NCBI RefSeq assembly: GCF_002994005.1
Contig: NZ_POSN01000001.1
Location: 1-64,000 of the forward strand
Direction: 5' to 3'
From: Apilactobacillus quenuiae
Lineage (GTDB): Bacteria > Bacillota > Bacilli > Lactobacillales > Lactobacillaceae
Length of the DNA stretch: 64,000 nt
Numbering within the stretch: the first letter of the stretch is position 1; each line of letters opens with the position of its first letter. Made by a program: the position numbers and the translations under genes. Below the pieces are notes generated by a model. The model did no database searches. It had not been told where the DNA came from and worked only from the letters and a program-made list of their open reading frames with translations. Of the stretch, positions 25,515 to 35,029 are shown piece after piece.

Positions 25515-27206
25515 ATGGAAAATAAAGAACTAGTTGCTAATGCTTTGGCTAAAGCTTTAGATGGTACATTAAAAAATGAAGACATTTTAAATAAAATTGA
25601 GCGTCCTAAAGATTCAAAAATGGGGGATTTAGCTTTTCCCACTTTTATTTTAGCTAAACAATTTAGAAAAGCTCCTCAACAAATTGCAGCTGATATTGTA
25701 GATAAAATCGATCAAAGTGACTTTGATCATGTTGAAGCTGCTGGTCCTTACGTTAACTTTTTCTTAGATAAGTCTAAATATAGTGAAAATGTTATTGCAA
25801 ATGTTTTATCACAATCCTCAAATTATGGTCAAAATAATGATGGTAATGGTGGTAATGTTACCATTGATATGTCGTCACCCAACATTGCTAAGCCAATTTC
25901 AATGGGACATTTAAGGTCTACTGTAATTGGTAATTCAGTCGCTAATATTTTAAGCAAAAATGGATATAAACCGATCAAAGATAATCATTTAGGTGATTGG
26001 GGAACTCAATTTGGTAAGTTAATTACTGCATACTTAATGTGGGGTAATGAGGAAGATGTTAAAAAGGATCCTATTAACAATTTAGTTAAGTACTATGTTA
26101 AATTCCATAAAGTTGATAAAGAAAAACCTGAGCTAGATGATGTTGCTAGAGATTGGTTTAGAAAACTTGAAAATGGCGATGAAGAAGCAACTAAACTTTG
26201 GAAATGGTTCCGTGAAGTATCTATTGAAGCATTTGAAAAAATATATGATAAATTAGGTGTATCTTTTGATACTTATAATGGTGAAGCTTTTTATAATGAT
26301 AAGTTGCAAGGTGTAGTCGATGATCTTGATAAAAAAGGTTTATTGACTAAGTCTCAAGGTGCTACCATTGTTGATTTAGATAAATATAATTTGAACCCAG
26401 CACTTATCTTAAAGAGTGATGGCGCTTCATTATATATTACTAGAGATATTGCTACTGCAATGTATAGAGATGAAACTTATCATCCAGCAATGAATTTATA
26501 TGTTGTTGGTTCAGAACAAACATATTATTTCAAACAATTGAAGGCTGTTTTAACTGAAATGGGTATTCCTTCAGCAAAAGATTTGCATCATATTCCATTC
26601 GGATTAATTACAGTTAATGGTAAAAAGCTTTCAACTAGATCTGGAAGAATTATTTTATTAGATGAAGTTTTAGATGATTCAATTGAAATTGCTAAGAAAC
26701 AAATTGCCAAAAAGAATCCAGATTTACCTAATAAAGATGAAGTTGCTAAAGAAGTTGGAGTTGGTGCAATTGTCTTTGGTGACTTACAAAATGAAAAGAT
26801 AAATAATATTGATTTTAACCTAGAAGATCAATTAAGATTTGAAGGAGAAACGGGTCCTTATGTACAATATGCCCGTGCACGTGCTGAAAGTATTTTAAGA
26901 AAATCAGGTAAGACTGAATTCAGCGTATCTGATAATAAACTTAACGATGAAGAATCATGGAATATTGTTAAATTACTTAATGATTTTCCTCAAATGGTTA
27001 AGCTGGCATGCTCTGAATTTGAGCCTTCCGTCATTGCTAAATATTCACTAAAACTTGCTAAGGCATTTAATAAATATTATGCGCATACAAAGATTTTGAA
27101 TGATGATAATGAAAAAAATGCACGATTAGCATTAGTTAAGTCTGTGTCTATTGTTCTAAAAGAATCATTGAGAATATTAGGTGTTAAATCTCCTGAAGAA
27201 ATGTAA
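25515..27206 (+). CDS. argS: Arginyl-tRNA synthetase
   Basis: ArgRS charges tRNA-Arg and needs the tRNA to activate arginine. The 563-residue protein has the N-terminal Add1 domain (residues 1-100), the class I signature region SPNIAKPISMGHLRSTVIG (about 121-139), and the KLSTRSG loop near residue 374 in place of KMSKS. The DALR anticodon-binding domain fills the last 120 residues. The start is ATG at 25515 with TGGAGG eight bases before; an in-frame ATG at 25500 overlaps the leader's terminator T-run. It is under T-box control and followed by a terminator. Confidence 0.97.
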   Translation: MENKELVANALAKALDGTLKNEDILNKIERPKDSKMGDLAFPTFILAKQFRKAPQQIAADIVDKIDQSDFDHVEAAGPYVNFFLDKSKYSENVIANVLSQSSNYGQNNDGNGGNVTIDMSSPNIAKPISMGHLRSTVIGNSVANILSKNGYKPIKDNHLGDWGTQFGKLITAYLMWGNEEDVKKDPINNLVKYYVKFHKVDKEKPELDDVARDWFRKLENGDEEATKLWKWFREVSIEAFEKIYDKLGVSFDTYNGEAFYNDKLQGVVDDLDKKGLLTKSQGATIVDLDKYNLNPALILKSDGASLYITRDIATAMYRDETYHPAMNLYVVGSEQTYYFKQLKAVLTEMGIPSAKDLHHIPFGLITVNGKKLSTRSGRIILLDEVLDDSIEIAKKQIAKKNPDLPNKDEVAKEVGVGAIVFGDLQNEKINNIDFNLEDQLRFEGETGPYVQYARARAESILRKSGKTEFSVSDNKLNDEESWNIVKLLNDFPQMVKLACSEFEPSVIAKYSLKLAKAFNKYYAHTKILNDDNEKNARLALVKSVSIVLKESLRILGVKSPEEM

Positions 27207-27208
27207 TA

Positions 27209-27258
27209 TAAAAAAGAAAGCACATTTTAACTTTTGTTAAATGTGCTTTCTTTTTTAA
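27209..27258 (+). terminator. Terminator after argS
   Basis: A 20-bp stem (AAAAGAAAGCACATTTTAAC with GTTAAATGTGCTTTCTTTT) with a 4-base loop and a T-run. Confidence 0.94.
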
Positions 27259-27331
27259 CCATAATTATCTATTTTGAGTTAAAATAGACTTATTATAATT
27301 TCCCAATTAATAAAAGGAGAAAATTTAATAT

Positions 27332-29428
27332 ATGAAAGAAAGTTATACTAAAAAGCATAAGCTAAAAAATGTATGGCATAAATATCAAATCACTAGATGG
27401 ATTTTTACGATTATACTTGCTTTTATTTTTATCATAAGCGCTTATTGTACTTATGTAGCTAAGACAACTGATGTTCGTAATCTACAGTCTTCGCTTGAAA
27501 AATCTACAATAATTTATGATGCTAATAATAATAATGCTGGAAAAATATATTCACAAAAAGGAACTTATGTTGGGTATAAAAATATTTCTTCTAATCTTCC
27601 TAATGCTATTTTGTCTACTGAAGATCGTAATTTTTATCATGAATATGGCTTTTCTGTTAAAGGATTTTCGAGAGCGATGTTATCAGTGGCTAAAAATAAA
27701 ATTATGCATCGTAATTATATTAGCGGTGGAGGCAGTACTTTAACTCAGCAATTAGTTAAAAATGCTTATTTAACTCAAGAGCAGACATTTAGCCGTAAGT
27801 TAAAAGAATTATTTCTTTCTATCCAAGTAGAAAATATTTATTCTAAAAAGAGTATTTTAACGATGTATATGAATAATGCATATTTTGGTAATGGCGTTTA
27901 TGGTGTCCAAGATGCATCTAAGCGATATTTTGGAATGAATGCTAAAGATTTACCAGTTCAAGATGCAGCTGTTATTGCCGGTATGTTGACTAATCCGAGT
28001 GCATATAATCCAGTTGATCATCCAGGACTAGCTTTCCAAAGAAGAAACACGGTATTACAGTTAATGGTTGAGAATGGTAAATTAAAACAATCAACTGCTA
28101 ATAATCTTAAAAAGATTCCAATCCATGTTGTTAATGATTACAAGTACACTGACAGCTACAAATATCCTTACTATTTTGATTCGGTTATTGACGAATCAAT
28201 TAATAAGTATGGACTTTCAGAATCAGATATTATGAATCGTGGTTATAAAATTTATACTAATTTAAATCAAAATCAGCAATCTAACATGCAGAATGATTTT
28301 GCTAATGATAGTATGTTTCCTAGTAATGCTAGTGATGGGACTAAAGTACAAGCTGCGTCAGTTGCTGTTAATCCCAACACTGGTGGAGTTAGTGCTGTTG
28401 TTGGTGGTCGTGGTGAACATGTTTTCAGAGGATATAATCGAGCTACTCAAATTAAAAGACAACCTGGATCAACTATGAAACCATTAGCTGTATATACTCC
28501 AGCTTTGCAAAACGGCTACAATTATGATTCAAGCTTAGTTAATAAAAAATTATCATATGGTAAGAATAAGTATACTCCTGAAAATTATGGAAATTCATAT
28601 ACAGGGACAATTCCAATGTACAAGGCATTAGCTGAGAGCATGAATGCACCTGCTGTATGGCTTTTAAATAAAATAGGTGCTAACGAGGGATATAAATCAG
28701 TTAAATCATTTGGACTACCCATCCATAAAAATGATAATAATTTAGCTTTAGCACTAGGTGGACTTTCAAATGGTGTTTCACCACAACAAATGGCTGGTGC
28801 ATATACTGCATTTGCTAATGATGGCAATATGACTACGCCTCATTATATTAGAAAAATCGTTGATTCTTCTGGAAAAGTAATTGTAAACAATATTCAAAAT
28901 CAGTCTAAAAACATTATGTCCAAAAAAGTTGCCAAACAAATGACAAGTATGATGTTAGGTGTATTTAACAATGGAACTGGGGTTGGAGCTAAACCATATG
29001 GTTATCAAATTGCTGGTAAGACAGGTAGTACAGAAGCAGATAATACAGGTGATTCGGATGCTACTCGTGATAAATGGATAATAGGATACACTCCTAAAAT
29101 TGTTGTTGCTACTTGGGAAGGATTTGATAATACTAACAAAAATCATCATTTAGAAAATCTCAGTGGTAATGGAGTTGGTCCTTTGTTTAGAAATGAAATG
29201 CAACATATTCTACCTAACACTGGGGATAATAAATTTGATGTACAAGATGCTCAAGATCAATATGAAGATGAGCATCAACCAAAAAATAAAACATCCAAAT
29301 CAAGTATTTGGGATGATGTACAAAAAGGTGCAAGTAATTTTACTAATAATGTTGGTAAGGGATTTAATAGTCTAAAAAAAGGTGCTAGTGATTTATTTAA
29401 TAGCGCAAAAAAATATATTGATCAATAG
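27332..29428 (+). CDS. Class A penicillin-binding protein (PBP1A-like)
   Basis: A bifunctional peptidoglycan synthase of 698 residues: cytoplasmic basic N-terminus, one membrane helix (about 25-46), then an extracellular GT51 glycosyltransferase domain with catalytic Glu in STEDRNFYHEYG and GGSTLTQQLVKNAYLT. The transpeptidase domain follows, with STMK (380-383, acylated Ser380), SMN (436-438) and KTGS (563-566). The last 60 residues are a polar, Lys/Asn/Ser-rich tail of low complexity, possibly wall-associated. It polymerises lipid II and cross-links stems that, in this organism, probably carry D-Asp bridges. In many lactobacilli pbp1A lies next to recU; here no recU is adjacent. Monocistronic. 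Confidence 0.95.
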   Translation: MKESYTKKHKLKNVWHKYQITRWIFTIILAFIFIISAYCTYVAKTTDVRNLQSSLEKSTIIYDANNNNAGKIYSQKGTYVGYKNISSNLPNAILSTEDRNFYHEYGFSVKGFSRAMLSVAKNKIMHRNYISGGGSTLTQQLVKNAYLTQEQTFSRKLKELFLSIQVENIYSKKSILTMYMNNAYFGNGVYGVQDASKRYFGMNAKDLPVQDAAVIAGMLTNPSAYNPVDHPGLAFQRRNTVLQLMVENGKLKQSTANNLKKIPIHVVNDYKYTDSYKYPYYFDSVIDESINKYGLSESDIMNRGYKIYTNLNQNQQSNMQNDFANDSMFPSNASDGTKVQAASVAVNPNTGGVSAVVGGRGEHVFRGYNRATQIKRQPGSTMKPLAVYTPALQNGYNYDSSLVNKKLSYGKNKYTPENYGNSYTGTIPMYKALAESMNAPAVWLLNKIGANEGYKSVKSFGLPIHKNDNNLALALGGLSNGVSPQQMAGAYTAFANDGNMTTPHYIRKIVDSSGKVIVNNIQNQSKNIMSKKVAKQMTSMMLGVFNNGTGVGAKPYGYQIAGKTGSTEADNTGDSDATRDKWIIGYTPKIVVATWEGFDNTNKNHHLENLSGNGVGPLFRNEMQHILPNTGDNKFDVQDAQDQYEDEHQPKNKTSKSSIWDDVQKGASNFTNNVGKGFNSLKKGASDLFNSAKKYIDQ

Positions 29429-29445
29429 AAATTGACCGATATACA

Positions 29446-29491
29446 CAAAACGTCGTATCATTAAACGTATTAATGATACGACGTTTTATTT
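29446..29491 (+). terminator. Terminator after the class A PBP gene
   Basis: A 19-bp stem (AAAACGTCGTATCATTAA with TTAATGATACGACGTTTT) with a short loop followed by ATTTAT. Confidence 0.92.
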
Positions 29492-29509
29492 ATATAAGGA
29501 GTTATGACA

Positions 29510-30700
29510 TTGAAATTTATTCATGCTGCAGATTTACATTTAGAAAGCCCATTTGAAGGATTATTGGATGATGAAATACCTCAAGAATTATGGGAGCAAA
29601 TTTTCAACTCTACTTTTTTAGCTTTTAGTCAGCTTATTCAAGATGCAATTAATGAACAAGTGGACTTTGTATTATTAGCAGGGGATTTATTTGATCGTGA
29701 TAATCAAACTCCTAAAACTTATAGTTTTTTTTATAAAGAATTATGTAAGTTGGATGAAGCTGGGATTAAAGTATTTATGATATTTGGAAATCACGATTAT
29801 TTAAATATAGCTTCTTCTAATATGCAACTTCCTGATAATGTTTATGTATTTGGAAATCAAGTTGAAACTAAAACATTTAATTTGAATAATAAAAAAATAG
29901 CAATTACAGGATTTAGTTATGAAAATCGTTGGATTAACGATAAAATGATTGATAATTATCCAGTAAAATCAAATGTGGATTTTCAAATTGGTATGCTTCA
30001 TGGTAGTGAAGAACATATCGGGGATAATTATGCACCATTCAGCATTAGTGATTTACTAGATAAAAATTATGATTATTGGGCATTAGGACATATACATAAA
30101 ATGCAAAAACTTAATTCTAATCCACCTATCTATTATTCTGGCAATATTCAAGGTCGTCATAAAAATGAGTCAGGAAGCAAAGGTTATTTACTAATTGATG
30201 AAATTGATGGTAAATGCAATATTTCATTTAAGAAAACTTCAGTTATTATCTGGGATAGCTTAGTGATTGATATTAAAAATAACGATATTAATCAAATTAT
30301 TAATGATTTAATGAGCCAAATTTATAAAAATAAATACTTTAAGATGCATTTATTAGAAGTTATTTTTGATATAGATCAAGATCTATTAAGTATTAATCAT
30401 GATGAATTATTGACCAAAATTCAAAATACTTTAAGAGAGGAGTACGATGGATTAAATGCTTGGGTTTATGATATTAAGTTTAATATGAATAATAGTGAAC
30501 CTATATCAAAGATTGATGATGATATTTGGCAAAAAGCTTCCAAAGATATCTTTACTAAAAATAATATTATGGACATATCAAAAAGTTTATCTAAATATGA
30601 TTTTATTCAAAATCATTTAAACAGTGATATTAAAGATAACTTATTAGAAAAAGCTAAGATTAATCTATTAGGTAATAAGGGGAATATAGATGAAAATTAA
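29510..30700 (+). CDS. yhaO: SbcD/Mre11-like metallophosphoesterase (YhaO family)
   Basis: A 396-residue nuclease-type calcineurin-like phosphoesterase. Metal-binding motifs are D8-x-H10 in HAADLHLES, GDLFDRDN near 60, GNHDY near 93, HGSEEH near 165 and GHIHKM near 197. It is related to SbcD/Mre11 and pairs with the ATPase encoded by the next gene, as in the yhaO-yhaN pair of Bacillus. The start is TTG at 29510: AAGGAG lies eight bases before it, only two bases before the in-frame ATG at 29504, and homologues begin MKFIHAADLHL. The 3' end overlaps yhaN by 11 bases, so the two are translationally coupled. Confidence 0.9.
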   Translation: MKFIHAADLHLESPFEGLLDDEIPQELWEQIFNSTFLAFSQLIQDAINEQVDFVLLAGDLFDRDNQTPKTYSFFYKELCKLDEAGIKVFMIFGNHDYLNIASSNMQLPDNVYVFGNQVETKTFNLNNKKIAITGFSYENRWINDKMIDNYPVKSNVDFQIGMLHGSEEHIGDNYAPFSISDLLDKNYDYWALGHIHKMQKLNSNPPIYYSGNIQGRHKNESGSKGYLLIDEIDGKCNISFKKTSVIIWDSLVIDIKNNDINQIINDLMSQIYKNKYFKMHLLEVIFDIDQDLLSINHDELLTKIQNTLREEYDGLNAWVYDIKFNMNNSEPISKIDDDIWQKASKDIFTKNNIMDISKSLSKYDFIQNHLNSDIKDNLLEKAKINLLGNKGNIDEN

Positions 30701-33137
30701 TCAAATACAAGTTTATGGATATGGCAAATGGCAAAATCAAACTTTTAATTTAAATGATAACAACTTACAAATAATTTATGGAAATAATGAATCAGGTAAA
30801 ACTACATTGTTAAGTTTAATAATGGGGATTCTGTTTGGATATAAAGATGGCCGTGGACATTCTTATGAACAATATATTCCTAAAGAAACTAACTCTTATG
30901 GAGGAAGTCTATCCGTTTCTACCGATAATGGTCGTAATTTTTTAGTTAAAAGGATTTCTGGAACACATGGTGGAAAATTAAGTGTTTATGATTTGGATAA
31001 TGAATGTGATGCAGACTCTAGTATTTTGTCTAATATATTAGGACCAATTGATCGTGAAACTTTTGAACACCTATTTTATTTTGGTAACCTTAACATTAAT
31101 AATATCTCAAAACTAAACAATAATGAATTAATCGAGCGAATCCAGAAAGTAGGTTTTGTTGGTAGCAATGAATGGATTGCAATTAACGATGATTTAGATA
31201 AAAATGCTAGAGCTTTATATGCACCTAGTGGAAGGAAGCCACCGTTAAATCAAAAATTAAAAGATTATGAAGATTTGTTAATAAAAATCCGTAATAGTAA
31301 AGGTAATCTCGATGAATATGAAAGCTATGTATATAATAATCAATTAGTTAAAAAAGATGTTAAAGATTTGAATAGTAAAATTAAAAACTTAGATAATAAA
31401 ATATATAGTTTAAACAATCATAAAAATAACTGGCCTTTATATGAAAAAATAAGTAAAAACCCAAATTTAAATTTAAAAACTGGTTTTGATAATAACTCTA
31501 AAGAGAAATTATATGATATAAAGAATAATGTTGAGTTAAATAATAATCAAATTGAAATGATTAATAATCATATAAACGAATTCAAAGATAAGATTAATCA
31601 AAGTAGTGAAATATTGTTTTATGATCATAATAAAAATAAAATTGATAATTTATATAATTCATCTGAAGAAATCAATAAATTGATTAGTACATTTAATACT
31701 AAGAAACAAATAATCAATGATTATAAATCTAAGCAAAATAAGGAAAATAATATAAAATTAAGTGAAACCGATAAAAATAATATTATAATGCTAAGTCAAC
31801 ATAGTAAGGATAACAATCAAGGTGTTTTTAATAGTAAGTTAAAATGCACTTTATTTGTAGCTTTGGGAATTATATTATCCATTATTTTACCTAGTGTATT
31901 CAAAATTATTGGTTTGGCTTTAATTGCTTTATCCATATATTTATATTTTGTAAAAATTAATCAGAAATCGAATGATTTTAATCAAAAAGTTCATTATTAC
32001 AAAGAAAAATATGGTTTTAATAGTAGTGACCCTAAACAATGGTTGATTGAAAATGATAATATAACTGATAATTTTCAAAATGATATTAATAAATATACTG
32101 ATGAATTAATTGAAATTAAGAAAAAAATAGATTATTACTTTAACAGTTGGCATTTTGCTAATAAATATATTAAGCTCGGTGATGATTATAGAAACAATGT
32201 TTTGACAATTAATAATTTTATTCAAAATAATGAAAAAATTATTAATGAAAATAATCAGTTAACTAAAACAATTAATAAATACTTGTTTCAAAAAGATGAA
32301 CTAGTAAACACAAAAGAGAAATTAAATGATCAATTGTCAAATTTTTTTGCTCAAAGAAATATTAATGATTTTAATGGTTTCAATAATGAATTTAATAGAC
32401 AACAAATTATTATCAGAGAGGCCAAAAAACAAGCGGATATTAAAAGCCAACTAGGTGAACGTGAAATTCAATCTCTTCAAGAATTTAAAGATAAAAATGA
32501 AATTGACGATCAATTGAATGAATATAAAAATTTACAATCAAATATAAAACAACAATTACTAGATAACAGTAAAACTATTGAAAAAAATAAATTAAATATT
32601 AAACGTTTGACATCAGATGGTACTTATCAAGATTTAGAGCAAAAAAAAGCTAATTTAGAAACTGAAATTAATGGGATGATTGATAACTGGTTGACTATGA
32701 AGTTATCTAGTCAATGGATCAGTAATGCATTAAACATATCTACAGCAGATAGAATTCCAATGTTTCAAGAAAAAGCTAAAGAATATTTCGGGTTATTAAC
32801 TAATTATAATTATATAAAAATAACTTACTATAAAAGTAAGTTAAAAGTTACTAGAAAAGATAAGGTTCAATTTGATGCAGGAGAATTATCAAGAGGGACA
32901 ATTGAACAATTATATTTGTCGTTAATATTAGCTCTAGCGGTTGTTTTTGGTCGTGATTATAGGCTACCAATCATTATTGATGATGGCTTTAGCGAATTCG
33001 ATTTTAATCGTTCTAATAATGCATATAAATTACTTGATAAAATTGGAGAATCTTTACAGGTAATATATGTAACTTGTGATAAAAATATTTTTGATTATTA
33101 TAATTTAGATACAATAATAAACTTAAATGATAAATAA
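30690..33137 (+). CDS. yhaN: Rad50/SMC-like AAA ATPase (YhaN family)
   Basis: An 815-residue ATPase that should act with YhaO on DNA ends, by analogy with SbcC/Rad50. Walker A is GNNESGKTT (31-39). Walker B and D-loop-like segments are near residue 772 (IIIDDGFSEFD). Between them runs a long Asn/Lys-rich coiled coil (about 190-690). At about 383-420, in the middle of the coil, two hydrophobic stretches (FVALGIILSIILPSV and IIGLALIALSIYLYF) look like a membrane hairpin; there is no CxxC zinc hook. That would place the complex at the membrane. Family members in Bacillus are somewhat longer. Codon use is very A/T-rich. The function in lactobacilli is not established. A terminator follows. Confidence 0.87.
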   Translation: MKINQIQVYGYGKWQNQTFNLNDNNLQIIYGNNESGKTTLLSLIMGILFGYKDGRGHSYEQYIPKETNSYGGSLSVSTDNGRNFLVKRISGTHGGKLSVYDLDNECDADSSILSNILGPIDRETFEHLFYFGNLNINNISKLNNNELIERIQKVGFVGSNEWIAINDDLDKNARALYAPSGRKPPLNQKLKDYEDLLIKIRNSKGNLDEYESYVYNNQLVKKDVKDLNSKIKNLDNKIYSLNNHKNNWPLYEKISKNPNLNLKTGFDNNSKEKLYDIKNNVELNNNQIEMINNHINEFKDKINQSSEILFYDHNKNKIDNLYNSSEEINKLISTFNTKKQIINDYKSKQNKENNIKLSETDKNNIIMLSQHSKDNNQGVFNSKLKCTLFVALGIILSIILPSVFKIIGLALIALSIYLYFVKINQKSNDFNQKVHYYKEKYGFNSSDPKQWLIENDNITDNFQNDINKYTDELIEIKKKIDYYFNSWHFANKYIKLGDDYRNNVLTINNFIQNNEKIINENNQLTKTINKYLFQKDELVNTKEKLNDQLSNFFAQRNINDFNGFNNEFNRQQIIIREAKKQADIKSQLGEREIQSLQEFKDKNEIDDQLNEYKNLQSNIKQQLLDNSKTIEKNKLNIKRLTSDGTYQDLEQKKANLETEINGMIDNWLTMKLSSQWISNALNISTADRIPMFQEKAKEYFGLLTNYNYIKITYYKSKLKVTRKDKVQFDAGELSRGTIEQLYLSLILALAVVFGRDYRLPIIIDDGFSEFDFNRSNNAYKLLDKIGESLQVIYVTCDKNIFDYYNLDTIINLNDK

Positions 33138-33170
33138 AAAAAGGCTCCCATTGTTGGGAACCTTTTTTAT
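33134..33170. terminator. Bidirectional terminator between yhaN and prsA
   Basis: Stem AAAAAAGGCTCCCA with TTGGGAACCTTTTTT (one mismatch) and a short loop, with A- and T-tracts on the two sides. Confidence 0.88.
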
Positions 33171-33178
33171 TTAAATAA

Positions 33179-34066
33179 TTAACTATTTGAATTGCTTAAG
33201 AATGAAGATAAGATATTTTGTAAATCTTTATCTTTAATTTCTACTCCACCATTCTTAAGAATTTTAGAAACAACATTCTTTTGAAGAGTAGGGTCCTTTA
33301 GCTTACTTTCAGCAATTTGTTCTTTTAGTTCTGAAGTATAGTCTTTGTATGATGAACCTTTCTTGGGATGGTTAACCATTTGAATAATTTGGTATCCGGC
33401 CTTGGTTTTTACAGGTTCTTTAGTGTATTCACCATTAGATAATTTGTATGCAGCCTTAACGAATGATGAATCAAGACTAGTGTTTTTATTATCAAATGCA
33501 GCTAATTTACCACCATTATTCTTGTTTGAAGAATCTTTGGAATACTTCTTAGCTAACTCAGCAAAGTTTTTGCCTTTCTTATCATTAAGTTGTTCAATAA
33601 CTTTGTTAGCAGTGTCTTTATTTGAAACTAAGATTTCGTTAACTGTAACCTTAGGTTCAAATTTCTTGAATTGGTTTTCAAGATCTTTCTTTGAATAACT
33701 AATGTTATCTTTTAATGCTGCTTGTAATAATAGACCTGATTTAATAGTGTCTTTGTATGATTGTTCAGTCATACCTTGTTGTTGTAATAACGTATCGAAT
33801 TGTGAACCATATTGGCTCTTAGTTTGGTTAAATTGAGCATTAACATCTTTTGATGAAACCTTATCACCATATTGCTTATTTAGTACCTTATCTAAAATCA
33901 TTTGTTGTAAAACTGTTTTACCATTAGAAGTATTTTTCATACTACTATAGTATTCACTTTGTGTGATCTTACCACCATTGGTAACAGCAACAGTCTTACT
34001 ACCACAAGCGACTAATGAAACACTCATTAATGCAGCAGCCATACCGACTAACCATTTTTTATTCAT
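33179..34066 (-). CDS. prsA: Foldase lipoprotein PrsA (parvulin-type peptidyl-prolyl isomerase)
   Basis: A membrane-anchored extracellular chaperone that helps secreted proteins, including PBPs, to fold. The 295-residue precursor has a lipoprotein signal peptide with lipobox LVAC (Cys21 is the lipidation site). An N-terminal helical chaperone region follows, then a parvulin domain at about 140-235 (VNEILVSNKDTANKVIEQL at its start, FAELAKKYSKD in the middle), and a C-terminal helical part. The secreted S53 protease and PBP1A in this window are plausible clients. The SD is weak (AATGGATG). Monocistronic on the minus strand, near hit and ecsAB as in Bacillus. Confidence 0.95.
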   Translation of the reverse strand: MNKKWLVGMAAALMSVSLVACGSKTVAVTNGGKITQSEYYSSMKNTSNGKTVLQQMILDKVLNKQYGDKVSSKDVNAQFNQTKSQYGSQFDTLLQQQGMTEQSYKDTIKSGLLLQAALKDNISYSKKDLENQFKKFEPKVTVNEILVSNKDTANKVIEQLNDKKGKNFAELAKKYSKDSSNKNNGGKLAAFDNKNTSLDSSFVKAAYKLSNGEYTKEPVKTKAGYQIIQMVNHPKKGSSYKDYTSELKEQIAESKLKDPTLQKNVVSKILKNGGVEIKDKDLQNILSSFLSNSNS

Positions 34067-34161
34067 AAATTTAACACATCCATTTCTAAAATTTGAATAA
34101 CCATTTTCAACTATAACATACCAGCGTATATGATTTTAATAGTATGAAATACTTTTATAAA

Positions 34162-34470
34162 TTATTTTTGTAAATGATTTATTCTATCCTTAATCATATC
34201 TATCCTAGGATTTATTTTAAATTGAAAATCACTAATATCTTTTTGTAATTGTTCAATAACTGGGGTAGATTTTTTAAGTTCCTTTTGTAATTTTTGAATA
34301 TTTTGTTGTAATGATTTTCTAGAATCATTTACTTTTTGCGATCTTTCAAATGATTCTTTTGCATCTGTTGACAGGTTTTTAAAGAAAATGCTTGGATTTT
34401 TCTTGTTAACATACATGTATGTAGCTAAACCAGCAGCAGAAACACCTAATATTTTTAAAATATTTTTCAT
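34162..34470 (-). CDS. Hypothetical single-helix coiled-coil protein (YtxH-like)
   Basis: A 102-residue protein with a short hydrophobic N-terminal segment (ILKILGVSAAGLATYMYV) that is a likely membrane anchor, followed by a long charged helix with heptad-like Leu/Ile spacing (SLQQNIQKLQKELKKS). This is the layout of YtxH-like small membrane proteins of Firmicutes, but the match is to layout only. It lies 3 bases after hit on the same strand with its own SD (GGAGGG), so the two genes form one operon. In Bacillus a similar small gene also sits by hit. Confidence 0.7.
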   Translation of the reverse strand: MKNILKILGVSAAGLATYMYVNKKNPSIFFKNLSTDAKESFERSQKVNDSRKSLQQNIQKLQKELKKSTPVIEQLQKDISDFQFKINPRIDMIKDRINHLQK

Positions 34471-34473
34471 TTA

Positions 34474-34902
34474 TTAACCCTCCAAATTTTTTGAAATGTT
34501 ATTTTGAATTCGGGTCAACGTTTCTTCATTGTATCGATTAGAGTTATCAGTAAACTTTAATTCAAAACCATCATCTTCACTATATCTTGGAATCAGATGG
34601 AAATGGGAATGAAATACTGATTGTGAAGCAATTTTTCCATTATTATTAATAATGTTCATTCCCTTTATATCTGGAGCAGAATTTTTAATAGCTCTAGCAA
34701 TCTTAGGAACTCTAGCAAAAACTTGTTCAGCCATTTTATCATCATATTCATAAATGTCTGAAACGTGCTTTTTAGGAACAACTAGGGTATGACCAGGAGT
34801 TGTTTGTGAAATATCTAAAAATGCTTTTACTATATCATCTTCATAAACAGTATAATTAGGAATTTCATTATTAACTATTTTACAAAAAATACAGTCATTC
34901 AT
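34474..34902 (-). CDS. hit: HIT family nucleotide hydrolase
   Basis: A 142-residue histidine-triad protein of the Hint/FHIT-like branch. It has the N-terminal zinc-type start (CIFCKIVNNEIP) and the catalytic triad HSHFHLIPR near residue 97. Such enzymes hydrolyse nucleoside phosphoramidates or adenylated intermediates; the physiological substrate is not known. It is first in a two-gene minus-strand operon and divergent from ecsA, with AAGGAG seven bases before the ATG. The hit-ecsAB pairing is conserved in Firmicutes. Confidence 0.94.
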   Translation of the reverse strand: MNDCIFCKIVNNEIPNYTVYEDDIVKAFLDISQTTPGHTLVVPKKHVSDIYEYDDKMAEQVFARVPKIARAIKNSAPDIKGMNIINNNGKIASQSVFHSHFHLIPRYSEDDGFELKFTDNSNRYNEETLTRIQNNISKNLEG

Positions 34903-34985
34903 ATTAAGATCTCCTTCCGTTACTAATTTACCGTACTATAACAATGATAACATAAAATAACCTTAAAATATCTTAACTAAAATTA

Positions 34986-34994
34986 TGATATAAT
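34986..34994 (+). promoter_or_regulatory. Extended -10 promoter for ecsAB
   Basis: TGA directly followed by a perfect TATAAT, 35 bases before the ecsA ATG. The intergenic region is shared with the divergent hit operon. Confidence 0.6.
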
Positions 34995-35029
34995 TAAATT
35001 AATAATAAGTTTTTAAGGGGTGATATTTT

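Noticed and set aside
25406-25642. Minus-strand open frame across the argS T-box and start
   Set aside because: It is antisense to a conserved regulatory RNA and the argS N-terminus.
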